Of a stretch of DNA of 64,000 nucleotides, positions 17,810 to 27,151 are shown one piece after another. This DNA is from Amycolatopsis tolypomycina (GTDB taxonomy: Bacteria > Actinomycetota > Actinomycetes > Mycobacteriales > Pseudonocardiaceae): the NCBI RefSeq assembly GCF_900105945.1, contig NZ_FNSO01000004.1, forward strand, positions 4,774,001 to 4,838,000, in the 5' to 3' direction. The notes under the pieces are model-generated. The model searched no databases and was not told where the DNA came from. It was given only the letters and a program-made list of their open reading frames with translations. A program made the translations under genes and the position numbers. Positions within the stretch are counted from its first letter, which is position 1. Each line of letters opens with the position of its first letter.

Positions 17810-18169
17810 GGTTCCTCCCTGGCCGGGAACGGGCGGACCCGCCGCCGGTCGGCGACGGCGTGATCCGGCTCGTCCTGAGCGCCGGGCGGATGCCCTCGCG
17901 GGCCGGCGGGAACGATCGAAGAAAAGGTTCATACCATCACCCCCGGCCTGTCAACCCTTGACAGGCCGGAGCGGGACAGCGATTCTCGGCACCGGTTCCA
18001 TCTCGAGCCTCTGCGTGGCGCCGCCACCCGCTCAGGGGCCGGCTCACCAGGAGTCAGCCAGGCGAAGCGACGTGCACCGTCGGCGTGGGCGCGCCGAGGA
18101 CCGCGCCCTGCAGCGCGGGCAAGGGGCCGGTGTGCCGCGCCGACCTCGTCCCGCAGCCCTGCCGGGCGG
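17810..18169. other. Intergenic region upstream of the glucanase gene
   Basis: These 360 bp separate the glucanase from the end of a kinase gene on the same strand. The only clear structure is the palindrome at 17943-17969. Possible reading frames here have poor composition and no ribosome sites; no gene is supported. Confidence 0.6.
17943..17969. promoter_or_regulatory. 27-bp palindromic operator-like site upstream of the glucanase
   Basis: Perfect 12-bp arms, CCGGCCTGTCAA (17943-17954) and its complement (17958-17969), around CCC. On the minus strand it supplies a consensus TTGACA, and TATGAA follows after 15 bp at the downstream side, so it could overlap the glucanase promoter as a repressor site. 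The core half-sites match the palindrome at 13141. There is no T run, so terminator use is less likely. Confidence 0.55.
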
Positions 18170-19354
18170 TCACGGTTTCCCCGGCGTCCCTCCCGGCCCC
18201 GCGGCCTTCGCGCCGTCCGGGCGTGGACGGCCGCGATCGGACAGCACCGGATCACCGTCCGGCTTCGGCGGGCGGGCCTTCGGGTGCGCGGCGTCCACGA
18301 CGTCCACCGTCACTGGCTTCGCGGCGCGCGACGAGGCCACCACCACGGTCGACGCCGGGGGTAGGGTGACCGGGGACGGAACCACGACCGAGCCGGTGGG
18401 CGGTGCGGCCGCGGGCAGTGGCCCCGGCGTGGTCGTGGGCTCGGCCGGCCTGGTGAGCACCCCCGCGAGCACAGCCGCCGCGGCCACGGTCACCAGGCCC
18501 CCGGCCGCGGCCACCGCACGCCGCCGGGCCGGCGCCGGAGCGACGAGTGGCACCGCGGTGACCAGAGGCCTGCTGCGCAGCAGCTGCGGTATTTCCTCGG
18601 CGCTCGGCCGTTCCCCGGGCTCGCGGGCCGTCATCCGGGTCAGCGCGTGCGCGAGCGGGTCGGGTGTGGCGGCGGGAATGCGCGGCGCGCGGTGCAGCCG
18701 GGCCGTCGCCGACTCCGCCAAGGTGCCGGGGAACTCGAGCTGGGCGGTCAGGCACTCCAGCAGGATCAGGCCGAGGGCGTAGATGTCGGCCGGCGGCCCG
18801 GCCGGCTCCCCCAGGATCTGCTCCGGCGCCAGGTACGCGGCCGTGCCGGTGACCAGGCCGGTGCCGGTGATCCGGGTGGCGTCCAGCGCGTGCGCGATGC
18901 CGAAATCGGTGATCAGCGGACCGTCGGGACCGAGCAGGACGTTCGCCGGCTTCAGGTCGCGGTGCACGATGTGCCGGGCGTGGACGTGGGCCAGCGCGTC
19001 CGCCAACCGCACCGCCAGCTCGCCGACCTCGTCCGCGGCCATGGGCCCGGCGCACAACCGCTCGGCGAGGTTCTCCCCGTCGACCAGCTGCATCACCAGG
19101 TACGGCCGGTCGCCCTCGGTGCCGCTGTCGAACACCGCGACGACCCCGCGGTGCTGGACGCTGGCCAGCAGCGTCTTCTCCCGCGCCCGGCGCAGCTGCT
19201 CCACGGCAACGACGTGGCTGTCGTAGACCTTGACGGCCACCTCGCGCCCCAGCTCCCGGTCGACGGCCCGGTGGACCCGGGCGGTGGCTCCCCGGCCGAT
19301 CAGTGCCCCGACCTCGTACCGCCCGCCGATCACGTCCGGCAGCTCGTTCGTCAT
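18170..19354 (-). CDS. Membrane Ser/Thr protein kinase with short external tail
   Basis: A 394-residue kinase. The catalytic domain lies at about residues 10-260, with IGRGATARVHRA (glycine loop), VAVKVY lysine, HRDLKPANVLL catalytic loop, DFGIAHAL and AYLAPEQIL. A juxtamembrane region leads to a single helix near residues 281-302 (AVAAAGGLVTVAAAAVLAGV). The remaining 90 residues outside the membrane are Pro/Thr/Val-rich with no recognisable sensor. GGAGG precedes the ATG at 19354. It lies 81 bp after the hydrolase gene on the same strand, but the gap and function suggest separate control. Confidence 0.93.
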   Translation of the reverse strand: MTNELPDVIGGRYEVGALIGRGATARVHRAVDRELGREVAVKVYDSHVVAVEQLRRAREKTLLASVQHRGVVAVFDSGTEGDRPYLVMQLVDGENLAERLCAGPMAADEVGELAVRLADALAHVHARHIVHRDLKPANVLLGPDGPLITDFGIAHALDATRITGTGLVTGTAAYLAPEQILGEPAGPPADIYALGLILLECLTAQLEFPGTLAESATARLHRAPRIPAATPDPLAHALTRMTAREPGERPSAEEIPQLLRSRPLVTAVPLVAPAPARRRAVAAAGGLVTVAAAAVLAGVLTRPAEPTTTPGPLPAAAPPTGSVVVPSPVTLPPASTVVVASSRAAKPVTVDVVDAAHPKARPPKPDGDPVLSDRGRPRPDGAKAAGPGGTPGKP

Positions 19355-19435
19355 CGGCAGGCCTCCATCCAGTCGGCTACCCCTGCGGTACCCGCTGCGG
19401 AAGACCGCGCAAACGTGACTTCGGGGGGCCGGGCT

Positions 19436-20809
19436 TCATCGCCGCACTTCGACCGGGTACCGCCGGTTGAACTGCGGCGGCGAGTAGCTCACGTACCGGC
19501 CCGGGCTGCCGTCCGCGGCCGTCGCCAGGTGGTTCAGCGTGGCCGGTGCGGTGTCCGGCCAGTGCCCGGTCCGCAGGCGGGTCAGCATCCGGTCGATGGC
19601 GGCCTGCTGTTCGCCGGTGGTGTAGGTGCAGTGCCCGGCCGTCTGGACGTACGTCTGCCGGAGGAGGGACGCGTTGCCCGCCTCGCGCACCAGGGCACCG
19701 TAGGACTGCTGCTGGGCCACCGTCGAGATCTGGTCGCCGGTGCCGTTGACCGTCAGGACCGGGATCCGCAGCTCGCCGGTGAACACGATGCCGCGCTCCA
19801 GGTACGCCACCGCAGCCGGGTCGGCGGCCACCCGCGGCTCGGCTGCGAGACGGGCCAAGTCGGCGCGCAGGTCGAGGCCCGCGCGGGAGTACAGCCGGTG
19901 CACCGCGTTCCGCTGCTCCGGTGCCGCCGAGGCCAGCTGGCGCGCGTAGTCGACGCCCGTGTTCCAGGACGGGTTCCCGCCCGCCAGCTGCTCGATCGTC
20001 CGCCTGCTGCCGACCGCCTGCCCGAGGTACGGCAGCGGGCCGCCGGCCAGCGCCAGGAACATCCCCTGCTCGACGCCGTCGGCGTCCCGGGCGTCCGGCA
20101 CCGGGGTCGGCGTGCCGTCGGCGGCCAGGCCCCAGCCCGGCACCTGCCCGATCGCCGCCGCCAGCGCGATGCGGGCCTTCCCGGCGGCGGTCACCTGGGC
20201 TTCACTCATCGCCGCGAGCCACTGCTGCCGGGTTCCCGGGACGTCGGCCGGGATGCCGGTCACCGGCAGGGCCGAGTCGCGGAACAGCAGCGTCTTCAGC
20301 GTGAACACCGTGTCGAGCTTCTGGTTCCACTGCCCCACCGCACCGCCGAGCCCGCCGCACATCGGAACCGCCGCGGCGAACCGGCCGGGGTACACCTGCG
20401 CGACGCCGGCGGCGACCATGCCACCCATCGAGCGGCCCTCGGCGATCGCGTACCGGGCGCGGCCGAACGCGCTTTCGAAGCGGCCGAGCGCCTCCGCCTG
20501 GTTGTCGATGGCGCGCGCGATGTTCCAGCTGCTGATCGTGCGCGTGGTGCCACCGACCGCGTACCCGCGTTCCAGCAGGCTCGCGGTGAGCGGGCTCGCC
20601 AGGCCGCCGGCGGCGAAGTCGAGGTCCACCAGCACGGCGCCGTTCCACCGGCTCGGTTTGGCGAAGGTGTACGGCGTCCCGTCGGTCAGCTGCCCGTCGG
20701 TGCACCGGGCGATCACCGGGCACGACGAATCCGCCGCGTGGGCGGCCGCGGGCGTCCCCGCCGCCAGCACGATGACCGCGGCCAGGCCGCTCCAGAACCT
20801 GCTTCGCAT
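19436..20809 (-). CDS. Secreted alpha/beta hydrolase (esterase-like)
   Basis: A 457-residue exported hydrolase. The Sec signal peptide is residues 1-26 (FWSGLAAVIVLAAGTPAAAH), cleaved after AHA. The nucleophile Ser is in AEGRSMGGMVAAG (about residue 124), a likely Asp in VTVNGTGDQIS, and His in VQTAGHCTYT. The wide spacing and disulfide-like cysteines resemble tannase/feruloyl-esterase or secreted peptidase relatives, but no specific substrate can be named. It starts 13 bp after the preceding hydrolase gene, so the two are probably co-transcribed as the tail of the ABC-transporter operon. Confidence 0.8.
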   Translation of the reverse strand: MRSRFWSGLAAVIVLAAGTPAAAHAADSSCPVIARCTDGQLTDGTPYTFAKPSRWNGAVLVDLDFAAGGLASPLTASLLERGYAVGGTTRTISSWNIARAIDNQAEALGRFESAFGRARYAIAEGRSMGGMVAAGVAQVYPGRFAAAVPMCGGLGGAVGQWNQKLDTVFTLKTLLFRDSALPVTGIPADVPGTRQQWLAAMSEAQVTAAGKARIALAAAIGQVPGWGLAADGTPTPVPDARDADGVEQGMFLALAGGPLPYLGQAVGSRRTIEQLAGGNPSWNTGVDYARQLASAAPEQRNAVHRLYSRAGLDLRADLARLAAEPRVAADPAAVAYLERGIVFTGELRIPVLTVNGTGDQISTVAQQQSYGALVREAGNASLLRQTYVQTAGHCTYTTGEQQAAIDRMLTRLRTGHWPDTAPATLNHLATAADGSPGRYVSYSPPQFNRRYPVEVRR

Positions 20810-20821
20810 GCCTTGCTCCTG

Positions 20822-21745
20822 TCAGAAGTTCTTGCTGGTGACGGTCCAGCCCGGGGTGGCGCACAGGCCGCAGCCCGCGCCGAGGAAGGAGCCGCGCGCG
20901 GTGCGGTTGCCGTTGAGGGTGAAGTCGAACCAGTCGACGAGCACCCGGACGGCTTCCTCGCGGACGCTCGGGTCGGGATTGCCATCCCGCTGGCCGTAGA
21001 CGAAACCGGTGTGGCCCGCGGCCGGGTTGGTCGCGCGGACCGCCGGCACGGTGACGAGGTCGTAGTTGGCCCCGCTGTTCTCGTAGGCGACGTCGGCCGG
21101 GCCGCCGTCGACGAACAGCACCGGCGTGTGCAGCTTCCGCAGGTTCTCCCGGCCGTAGCCGAGGGTGCCGTCGGCGAAGAAGCCGCTGTCGAGGGACAGC
21201 ACCGACTTGACGCGCGGGTCCGCCCCGGCGACCAGGGCTTCGATGCCGCCGCACGAGTGGCCGGTGACGCCGATCCGCCGGGTGTCGAGCCGGTGGCGCA
21301 GGTCGCTGCCGGGCCGGCCGTTCTCCCGCTCGGCCCAGGTGATCGCGTCGGTGATCACCGCCGGTACCGGGCTGCCGTTCTCCGTCAGCGCGGGCTCGTC
21401 GAACCCGCCGACGGCCACGACGACGAACCCGTGTGCGGCGAGCAGCGTCTCGACGGTCAGCAGCTCGTCGTTGCTCGTGTGGCGGCAGGCGCCGTTGCCG
21501 AACACCACGACCGGCAGGCGGCCGGGCACCCGGTCGAGGTCCGCGGGCCGGTAGACGGTGTACTCGGCGGCGTAGTCCCCCGTCCTGGCCGCGGCTTCGC
21601 GGACCACCGGGTGGAACACCGCCGACGCGGGCGGCGCGGGCGAGGCCGCGACCTCCGCCTCGGGAGCCCCGGGGACGAGGACCGCCGCCGTCGCCGCGAC
21701 CAGAGCCGTCGCGGCGGCGACGAGAGCAGGCTTGAGCAAGGCCAT
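20822..21745 (-). CDS. Secreted alpha/beta hydrolase (chlorophyllase/polyester-hydrolase-like)
   Basis: A 307-residue hydrolase with an N-terminal signal segment (ALLKPALVAAATALVAATAA). The catalytic motifs follow the order of this superfamily: VVVFGNGACRHTSN near the oxyanion hole, GVTGHSCGGIEALVAG with the nucleophile Ser (near residue 168), LFVDGGPADVAYE with the acid, and AAGHTGFVYG with the His. Two late cysteines (AGCGLCAT) may form a disulfide. The gene sits 22 bp after the dehydratase-like subunit and 12 bp before the other hydrolase. It could release an acid that the ABC importer takes up; this is inferred from position only. Confidence 0.82.
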   Translation of the reverse strand: MALLKPALVAAATALVAATAAVLVPGAPEAEVAASPAPPASAVFHPVVREAAARTGDYAAEYTVYRPADLDRVPGRLPVVVFGNGACRHTSNDELLTVETLLAAHGFVVVAVGGFDEPALTENGSPVPAVITDAITWAERENGRPGSDLRHRLDTRRIGVTGHSCGGIEALVAGADPRVKSVLSLDSGFFADGTLGYGRENLRKLHTPVLFVDGGPADVAYENSGANYDLVTVPAVRATNPAAGHTGFVYGQRDGNPDPSVREEAVRVLVDWFDFTLNGNRTARGSFLGAGCGLCATPGWTVTSKNF

Positions 21746-21767
21746 CGGAAGTCCTTTCTCCGGACGG

Positions 21768-22991
21768 TCAGGACAGTTCGTCGAGCCACGCGGTCATCCG
21801 CGCGGTCAGTCCGTCGCCGGTGCGGGCGTCGACGTTGTCGGCGTGCAGTTCCAGCACCGGGATGCCGGCGGCGCGCAGGGCGCGGGTGGTGAAGTAGCTG
21901 CCGCGGGCGTCGTCGGAGACGAGGTGCACGACCCCGTCGACGCCGTGCAGCCGCGCCTCCTTGACGTACCACTCGGCCGACCACGGCGGGGTGTAGAGCT
22001 GGTCGCCGAAGGCGGCGAACCGGGCGGCCAGCGCGCGCAGCGGGTCGTCGCCGTAGCGCAGGTAGCCGTCGGCGGCGATGGCGAGGTACATGGACCAGAC
22101 GAACACCGCGCCGTGCGACTCCTGGAACCGCCGGTAGAACTCGAGGTCGAACCACAGGCCGCGGCCGATCCACATCAGCCGCAGCCGCTCGCCGGGGCAC
22201 ACGGCGACACCGGCGTCGACCCGGTCGCGCACCTCGTCGTGGAACGCGCGGGCGGCGTCGCGCGCCCACGCCGTGCCGCGGTGCCACTGGGGCACCATGA
22301 CGCTGGGGATACCGTCGGTGACGGCGATCGGGCACGGCCGGGCCGCGGCGATGAGGTCGCGGGTGCGCCGGTTCCACTCCTGCTGCTCGTTGACCAGGTC
22401 CAGGACCTCGCGGAACCGGGTTTCGGAGAACACCCGGCCGGTGGTCTGCTCGAGGAACCGGATGAGCCCGGTCAGCTCGCCGGTCAGCAGGTCGAGCCGG
22501 TCGCGGCCGATCGCCTCCTCCCAGCGGTACGGCATGAGCTCCCACCACCGCTCGGGGACGGCGTTCTCCGCCGCACTCTCCAGCGCGTAGTAGGTGACGC
22601 CGGGTTGCGCGTCCCAGACGTCGAAGATCTTGCGGGCCGCGTCGCCGGTGGTCTCGCCGAGCACGATCGACGGCTTCGGCAGCCCGCCCCACGGCGCCTG
22701 CTCGGGGTCGTCCTCGAACGCCGAAGCCAGCGAAGTCGCGCTGTACTGCTCGATGTAGTCGGGATACCCGCGCTCGCGCAGCAGGCCGAGGTACCGCTGA
22801 GTCTGGCGTTTCGCCGCGACGATCGAGGCCCACCACTGGTTGACGACGTACGGGATGTCCATCGCCCGGAAGATCTCCTGCGGCGCGTCCGCGTTGACCA
22901 GTGCCAAGGGACCATCGGCCTCGCGCATCCGGGCGAACCACTCACGCTGGTAGGCCGTCGCGGTGGTCGCGGACGCCAGCCGGGCGGTCAC
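21768..22991 (-). CDS. 2-Hydroxyacyl-CoA dehydratase / benzoyl-CoA reductase-like subunit (HgdB type)
   Basis: A 407-residue protein of the HgdB/BcrB family, whose members bind a [4Fe-4S] cluster and remove water from 2-hydroxyacyl-CoA or reduce aromatic CoA rings. Family features include LALVNADAPQEIFRAMDIPY, WWASIVAAKRQTQRYL, the central GVTYYALESAAENAVPERWW, and the C-terminal GVDGVVHLVSDDARGSYFTT with PVLELHADNVDAR. Few cysteines remain, so cluster binding is uncertain. The GTG at 22991 overlaps the previous stop (GTGA). The enzyme class needs a separate activator ATPase, which is not present in this window. Confidence 0.78.
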   Translation of the reverse strand: MTARLASATTATAYQREWFARMREADGPLALVNADAPQEIFRAMDIPYVVNQWWASIVAAKRQTQRYLGLLRERGYPDYIEQYSATSLASAFEDDPEQAPWGGLPKPSIVLGETTGDAARKIFDVWDAQPGVTYYALESAAENAVPERWWELMPYRWEEAIGRDRLDLLTGELTGLIRFLEQTTGRVFSETRFREVLDLVNEQQEWNRRTRDLIAAARPCPIAVTDGIPSVMVPQWHRGTAWARDAARAFHDEVRDRVDAGVAVCPGERLRLMWIGRGLWFDLEFYRRFQESHGAVFVWSMYLAIAADGYLRYGDDPLRALAARFAAFGDQLYTPPWSAEWYVKEARLHGVDGVVHLVSDDARGSYFTTRALRAAGIPVLELHADNVDARTGDGLTARMTAWLDELS

Positions 22992-23998
22992 GCCGCCGCT
23001 CCCACCGGGACCAGCGCCGCCAGCGCCTCGGGAGTCAGCTCGCCGTACGGCTGCCGCTCGGCCAGCACCGCGGGCAGTCCGGTGGCCGCCCGCTGCTCCG
23101 GGAAGTCCCAGGGCGGCGCGTCGTCGTGGACGCGGGCGTAGGAGAACAGGACTTCGGCGCCGCACGTCCGGGCGGCCGCCGCGGTGTGGGCGGCGCGCTG
23201 CCGGATGGACGCGCGGGGCGCGGCCGGTCCGTTGTGCTGGTAGCGCTCGGCGAGCGCGAGTTCGGTCGGCGCCGCGCAGGTGCGGGCGAAGAGCAGCTCA
23301 CCCCAGTCGTGGTCCTCCCCCACGACGAGGAAACCGTTGCGCTCCAACGTTTCGTACACCGCCGGGTGATCGTGGGAACTCCCGGTGAGGAACAGCCGGA
23401 CCCCGTCGGCCTCGCGCGAGCCGGCCGGCACGCCTTCGACGAGCGCGGTGGCGTCGGCGACCGGCAGGGTCGTGGTCGCGGCGACGACCTCGAGGAACCG
23501 GGTGCCGCTCAACCGGTTCTCCCGGCGCAGCGCGGCGAGCCGGCCGAGCGCCCGTCGCAGGGTGTCGTGGGCGGTGATGGCCGCGGCGAGGTCGTCGTCG
23601 CCGATGGGCCGCCACCGGCCCAGCCACTCGCGCAGCTGGGCGATCTTCGCGTGGACGTACCGGGTGGTCGTGTGGTGCGGCAGGTGCAGGACGTCGACCA
23701 GCCGCACCGGCGGCAGCCGCAGCTCCGGCTCGACCCGGTGCAGCTCCCGCAAGGCGTAGAACAGCCGCAGGGAGGCCTCACAGTCGCGGGAGACGACGAT
23801 GGCTTCCAGCGGCCCGTAGTCCCCGGTGAGGATCCGCGTCAGGACCGACCGGGCGACCGGGTCCACGCCGCGGCCGAGGTAGCGGTCGCCCAGCGCGCTG
23901 TCCTGGTCCGGCTTCCCGGCCAGCCGCAGCGGTCGCAGCCCCGCCGCGGTGATCAGCTCGACCGGGACGTCCGCGCCGACGTACCCGACGGTGCTCAA
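22988..23998 (-). CDS. 2-Hydroxyacyl-CoA dehydratase-like second subunit (HgdA type)
   Basis: A 336-residue companion of the downstream subunit, with the same fold. The N-terminus STVGYVGADVPVELITAAGL and the LRPLRLAG start are typical of the family. VSRDCEASLRLFYALRELHR holds the conserved Cys, and ARTCAAPTELALAERYQHNG, then TCGAEVLFSYARVHDDAPPW form the C-terminal lobe. The TTG at 23998 overlaps the CoA-transferase stop by four bases (TTGA), and its own stop overlaps the next gene. Together the two would form a heterodimer acting on the CoA ester made by the adjacent transferase. Confidence 0.75.
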   Translation of the reverse strand: MSTVGYVGADVPVELITAAGLRPLRLAGKPDQDSALGDRYLGRGVDPVARSVLTRILTGDYGPLEAIVVSRDCEASLRLFYALRELHRVEPELRLPPVRLVDVLHLPHHTTTRYVHAKIAQLREWLGRWRPIGDDDLAAAITAHDTLRRALGRLAALRRENRLSGTRFLEVVAATTTLPVADATALVEGVPAGSREADGVRLFLTGSSHDHPAVYETLERNGFLVVGEDHDWGELLFARTCAAPTELALAERYQHNGPAAPRASIRQRAAHTAAAARTCGAEVLFSYARVHDDAPPWDFPEQRAATGLPAVLAERQPYGELTPEALAALVPVGAAA

Positions 23999-25233
23999 AT
24001 GACCGCCTCCGCGACGAGGTCCGCCAGCTGCTGTTCGGTGTAGCCGAGCAGCTCGCGGTAGACGTGCTCGTTGTGCTCGCCGAGGGCGGGCGCGGGGCGG
24101 TCGAGGGCGACGCGGGCGGCGGAGAACCGGATCGGCACCCCGGTCCCGGCCAGGTCGGCGACGTCCCCGTGCCGCGGGTGCCGCAGCGGCACGACCTCCT
24201 CGCGCGCCAGGACCAGCGGGTCGCGGACGGCCTCGCGCGGCTCGCGGACCTCGGCGGCGGGCACGCCTTCGGCGGTGAACGCGGCGAGGATCTCCGCCAG
24301 GGGCCGGGTCCGGCACCATTCGCGGATGAGCCCGTGCAGCTCGTCGGCGGCGCGGACGCGCTGGTCCCGCGTGCGGTAGCGGTCGTCTTCGGCCAGTTCC
24401 GGACGGCCGATGGCGCGCAGCACGCCGTGGGCGAACGCGTCGGTCGGCGCACAAAGGGCGACGTACCCGTCGAGAGCCGGCAGGATCCCGAACGGCGCCA
24501 GCCGCGGCACCATCGACCCGGTGCGCTGCGGCAGGCCGACCGCGTCGAAGGCGTCGAAGGGCTCGCACGCGACCAGCGACGTCAGCGCGCCGAGCATCGA
24601 CACGTCCACGTGCTGGCCCTCGCCGGTGTGCTCGGCCTGCAGCAGCGCGGAGACCGTGCCGACCACCGCGAACAGCGGGGCGAGGAGGTCGCCGATCGGC
24701 AGGCCGAAGCGGACCGGGCCCTCGTCGGGCTCGCCGGCGGTCATCATCACCCCGCTCAGCGCCTGGATGATCGAGTCCATCGCCTTGCCCGACCCCGGGC
24801 CGCCCTGGGCGCCGAACCCGCTGATCGAGGTGTACACCAGCCGTGGGTTGACCTCCCGGACCCGGTCGTAGGAGATGCCGAGCCGCTCGGTGACGCCCGG
24901 GCTGTAGTTCTCGACCAGCACGTCGGCGTCCCGGACGAGGTCGGTGAAGACGGCCCGCGACCGCGGGTTCTTGAGGTCGAGGGTGACGCTGAGCTTGTTG
25001 CGGCCGCGCAGCAGCATCGACACCGACAGGTCGTCGTCGTGCCGCCGGGCGAGGTTCAGCCCGTCGCGGCCGACGTAGGGCGCGTTGTTGCGGGAGGAAT
25101 CCCCGCCGGTGGCCGGGTTTTCGACCTTGATCACCGTGGCGCCGAGCCCGGCGAGCAGCAGCGTCGCGTACGGCCCGGCGAGCGCGGTGGTCAGGTCGAC
25201 GACGGTGCGGCCGGCCAGTGGCTGGTCGGTCAT
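23995..25233 (-). CDS. Class III CoA-transferase (CaiB/BaiF family)
   Basis: A 412-residue CoA-transferase that moves CoA between carboxylic acids. The family start VVDLTTALAGPYATLLLAGL followed by GATVIKVENPATGGDSSRN is clear, and the catalytic Asp lies in GKAMDSIIQALSGVM, as in formyl-CoA and (R)-2-hydroxyacyl transferases. It overlaps CapA upstream (ATGA) and the dehydratase-like subunit downstream (TTGA). The context suggests it activates an imported 2-hydroxy or related acid for the next two gene products. Full length for the family and no sign of damage. Confidence 0.92.
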   Translation of the reverse strand: MTDQPLAGRTVVDLTTALAGPYATLLLAGLGATVIKVENPATGGDSSRNNAPYVGRDGLNLARRHDDDLSVSMLLRGRNKLSVTLDLKNPRSRAVFTDLVRDADVLVENYSPGVTERLGISYDRVREVNPRLVYTSISGFGAQGGPGSGKAMDSIIQALSGVMMTAGEPDEGPVRFGLPIGDLLAPLFAVVGTVSALLQAEHTGEGQHVDVSMLGALTSLVACEPFDAFDAVGLPQRTGSMVPRLAPFGILPALDGYVALCAPTDAFAHGVLRAIGRPELAEDDRYRTRDQRVRAADELHGLIREWCRTRPLAEILAAFTAEGVPAAEVREPREAVRDPLVLAREEVVPLRHPRHGDVADLAGTGVPIRFSAARVALDRPAPALGEHNEHVYRELLGYTEQQLADLVAEAVI

Positions 25234-26369
25234 GCGGGAACCCCCTCGGTGAGATCGACGAGCACTTCGGTGCCGCGGGCGGTGAACCGGCCGTTGAGCC
25301 GGGCCCCGCGGGTGATGTCCTCGACGTATTTCGTGACGGCCTCGCCTTCCGGGGTGCCGCCGACCGGCACCGGACGGCCCCGGTCGTCGATCCAGCAGGG
25401 CACGAACCCGGCTTCGCGCAGGCCGGTCTCGTCGAAGCGGCAGAAGGCGATGGCGGTGTTGCGGCTTTCGGGGTGGAACGGGAAGAACGGCATGTCCGGA
25501 TCGGGCGCGAAGCCGTACAGCTTCGTCCGCCGCTCGGCCCACGCGCGCAGCTCGTCGGCGCCCACGCCGGCCCCGGGCGTCAGGGCGTGGGTGACGGTGA
25601 CGAAGTTGCCGAGGCCGTGGAAGATCGGCCGTCCCCGGTGGACTTCGACGCCGCGCATGATGTGCGGGTGGTGGGAGAACACCGCGTCGGCCCCGGCGTC
25701 GACCGCGGCGCGCGCGACCGGGCTTTCGTACATCGCGACCACCACCGGGGTGTGCCCGACGCCCTTGTGCAGCGACACGAGCACGACGTCGGCCTCGGCG
25801 CGCAGCCGGCGGATGTCGTCGGCCATCGCCTCCAGGCTGTCCGGATCGGCGAAGGTGTAGATCTTCGGCGGCCCGCCGGGGCTGGCGTGGTCGAGCTCGT
25901 AGTGGGTGAGGACGTGGACGTACGCGCAGCCCGGCTTGCGGGAGGTCGCCCACGAATCACGCGGCCCGACGCAGTTGTACGACAGCACGCCGATCCGCAG
26001 GCCATCGCGTTCGACGATCGCCGGGCGCCGTGCTTCGGCGAGGTTCGCGCCGGCCCCGGCGGTGGCCAGCCCCGTCGCCCGGGCGTGCGCGATCGTGTCG
26101 GCCAGGCCCTCGTCGCCCGCGTCGCAGATGTGGTTGCCCGCCAGGGTGACCACCGCGAACCCGGCGTCCGCCACCGCTTTCAGCGCGGCCGGGTCGGCCG
26201 GCGGGGCGGGGACGTCCGTGCTGCGCTGGACGGTCGTCGTCGAGTGCGGCACTTCGACGTGCCCGATGGCCAGGTCCAGCCCGCGCAGCACCGGCGCGGC
26301 CGGGGCGAGGAACGACTCCGGATCCGGCTCGTCGAGGATGAGGTCGCCGACGGCGCCGACAGTGATCAC
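25230..26369 (-). CDS. CapA-like metallophosphoesterase-fold protein
   Basis: A 379-residue protein of the CapA/PgsA (poly-gamma-glutamate synthesis) family. It opens [20 protein letters not shown], the usual GD motif, and contains [17 protein letters not shown] (GNH), [30 protein letters not shown] and a HGLGNFV end. These are metal-site motifs of the calcineurin fold. No signal peptide is present, so this copy is probably cytosolic and not a capsule factor. GTG at 26369 overlaps the ABC ATPase stop (GTGA). Its place between transporter and CoA-transferase suggests a catabolic role not yet assigned. Confidence 0.88.
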   Translation of the reverse strand: MITVGAVGDLILDEPDPESFLAPAAPVLRGLDLAIGHVEVPHSTTTVQRSTDVPAPPADPAALKAVADAGFAVVTLAGNHICDAGDEGLADTIAHARATGLATAGAGANLAEARRPAIVERDGLRIGVLSYNCVGPRDSWATSRKPGCAYVHVLTHYELDHASPGGPPKIYTFADPDSLEAMADDIRRLRAEADVVLVSLHKGVGHTPVVVAMYESPVARAAVDAGADAVFSHHPHIMRGVEVHRGRPIFHGLGNFVTVTHALTPGAGVGADELRAWAERRTKLYGFAPDPDMPFFPFHPESRNTAIAFCRFDETGLREAGFVPCWIDDRGRPVPVGGTPEGEAVTKYVEDITRGARLNGRFTARGTEVLVDLTEGVPA

Positions 26370-27151
26370 GAAGCACTCTCCTTTTCGGACCGGTGACGGG
26401 ACAGGAAAGCCCGCAGCCGGTCGGTTCGCGGCCGGGCGAACAGCTCGTCCGGCGGGCCTTCTTCGACGATCCGGCCCGCCTCCATGAACACGCACCGGTC
26501 GGCCACCTCGCGGGCGAAGGCCATCTCGTGGGTGACGACGACCATCGTGGTCCCGGCCGCGGCGAGGTCGCGGAGCACGGCCAGCACCTCGTCGACCAGC
26601 TCCGGGTCCAGGGCGCTGGTGGGTTCGTCGAACAGCATGATCCGCGGCCGCACCAGCACGGCCCGCGCGATGGCGACCCGCTGCTGCTGCCCGCCCGACA
26701 GCTGCCGCGGGTAGTGGTCCTCGCGGCCGGCCAGGCCGATGCGCGCCAGCAGTTCCCGGGCTTCCCGCTCCACAGTGGACCGATCGCGCCGGTGGACGCG
26801 GATCGCGGCGTCGGTCACGTTGCGCAGCACGGTGAACTGCGGGAACAGGTTGAACTGCTGGAAGACCATGCTCATCCGGCGCCGCTGGGCGGCGATCCGG
26901 CGCTCGTTCAGCGCACGCAGGCCGCCCGGCGCCCGCCGGTGGCCCAGCAGCACCCCGTCGAGGTACATGGCCCCGCCGTCGATCGGCTCCAGCTGGTGGG
27001 CGCAGCGGACGAGCGTCGACTTGCCCGACCCCGACGGCCCGATCACGACGACCGTCTCCCCCTCGTGCACGTCCAGGCTGACCCCGGCCAGCGCGGTCAC
27101 CGCGCCGAACTCCTTGCGGACGTCGCTGATCCGCAGCACCGGGGCGCTCAC
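26366..27151 (-). CDS. ABC importer ATP-binding protein, polar amino acid type
   Basis: A 261-residue ATPase of the GlnQ/HisP class. Walker A is GPSGSGKST (near residue 40), the signature is [14 protein letters not shown], Walker B is [16 protein letters not shown], and the H-loop is VVVTHEM. It energises import with the permease and binding lipoprotein encoded just upstream. The GTG start overlaps the permease stop, and the gene's own stop overlaps the CapA start, giving strict translational coupling along the operon. Confidence 0.95.
   Translation of the reverse strand: MSAPVLRISDVRKEFGAVTALAGVSLDVHEGETVVVIGPSGSGKSTLVRCAHQLEPIDGGAMYLDGVLLGHRRAPGGLRALNERRIAAQRRRMSMVFQQFNLFPQFTVLRNVTDAAIRVHRRDRSTVEREARELLARIGLAGREDHYPRQLSGGQQQRVAIARAVLVRPRIMLFDEPTSALDPELVDEVLAVLRDLAAAGTTMVVVTHEMAFAREVADRCVFMEAGRIVEEGPPDELFARPRTDRLRAFLSRHRSEKESAS

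Noticed and set aside
17943..17969. Intrinsic terminator
   Set aside because: Perfect stem but no T run on either strand, and it lies upstream of the glucanase in its transcription direction; an operator is the better reading.
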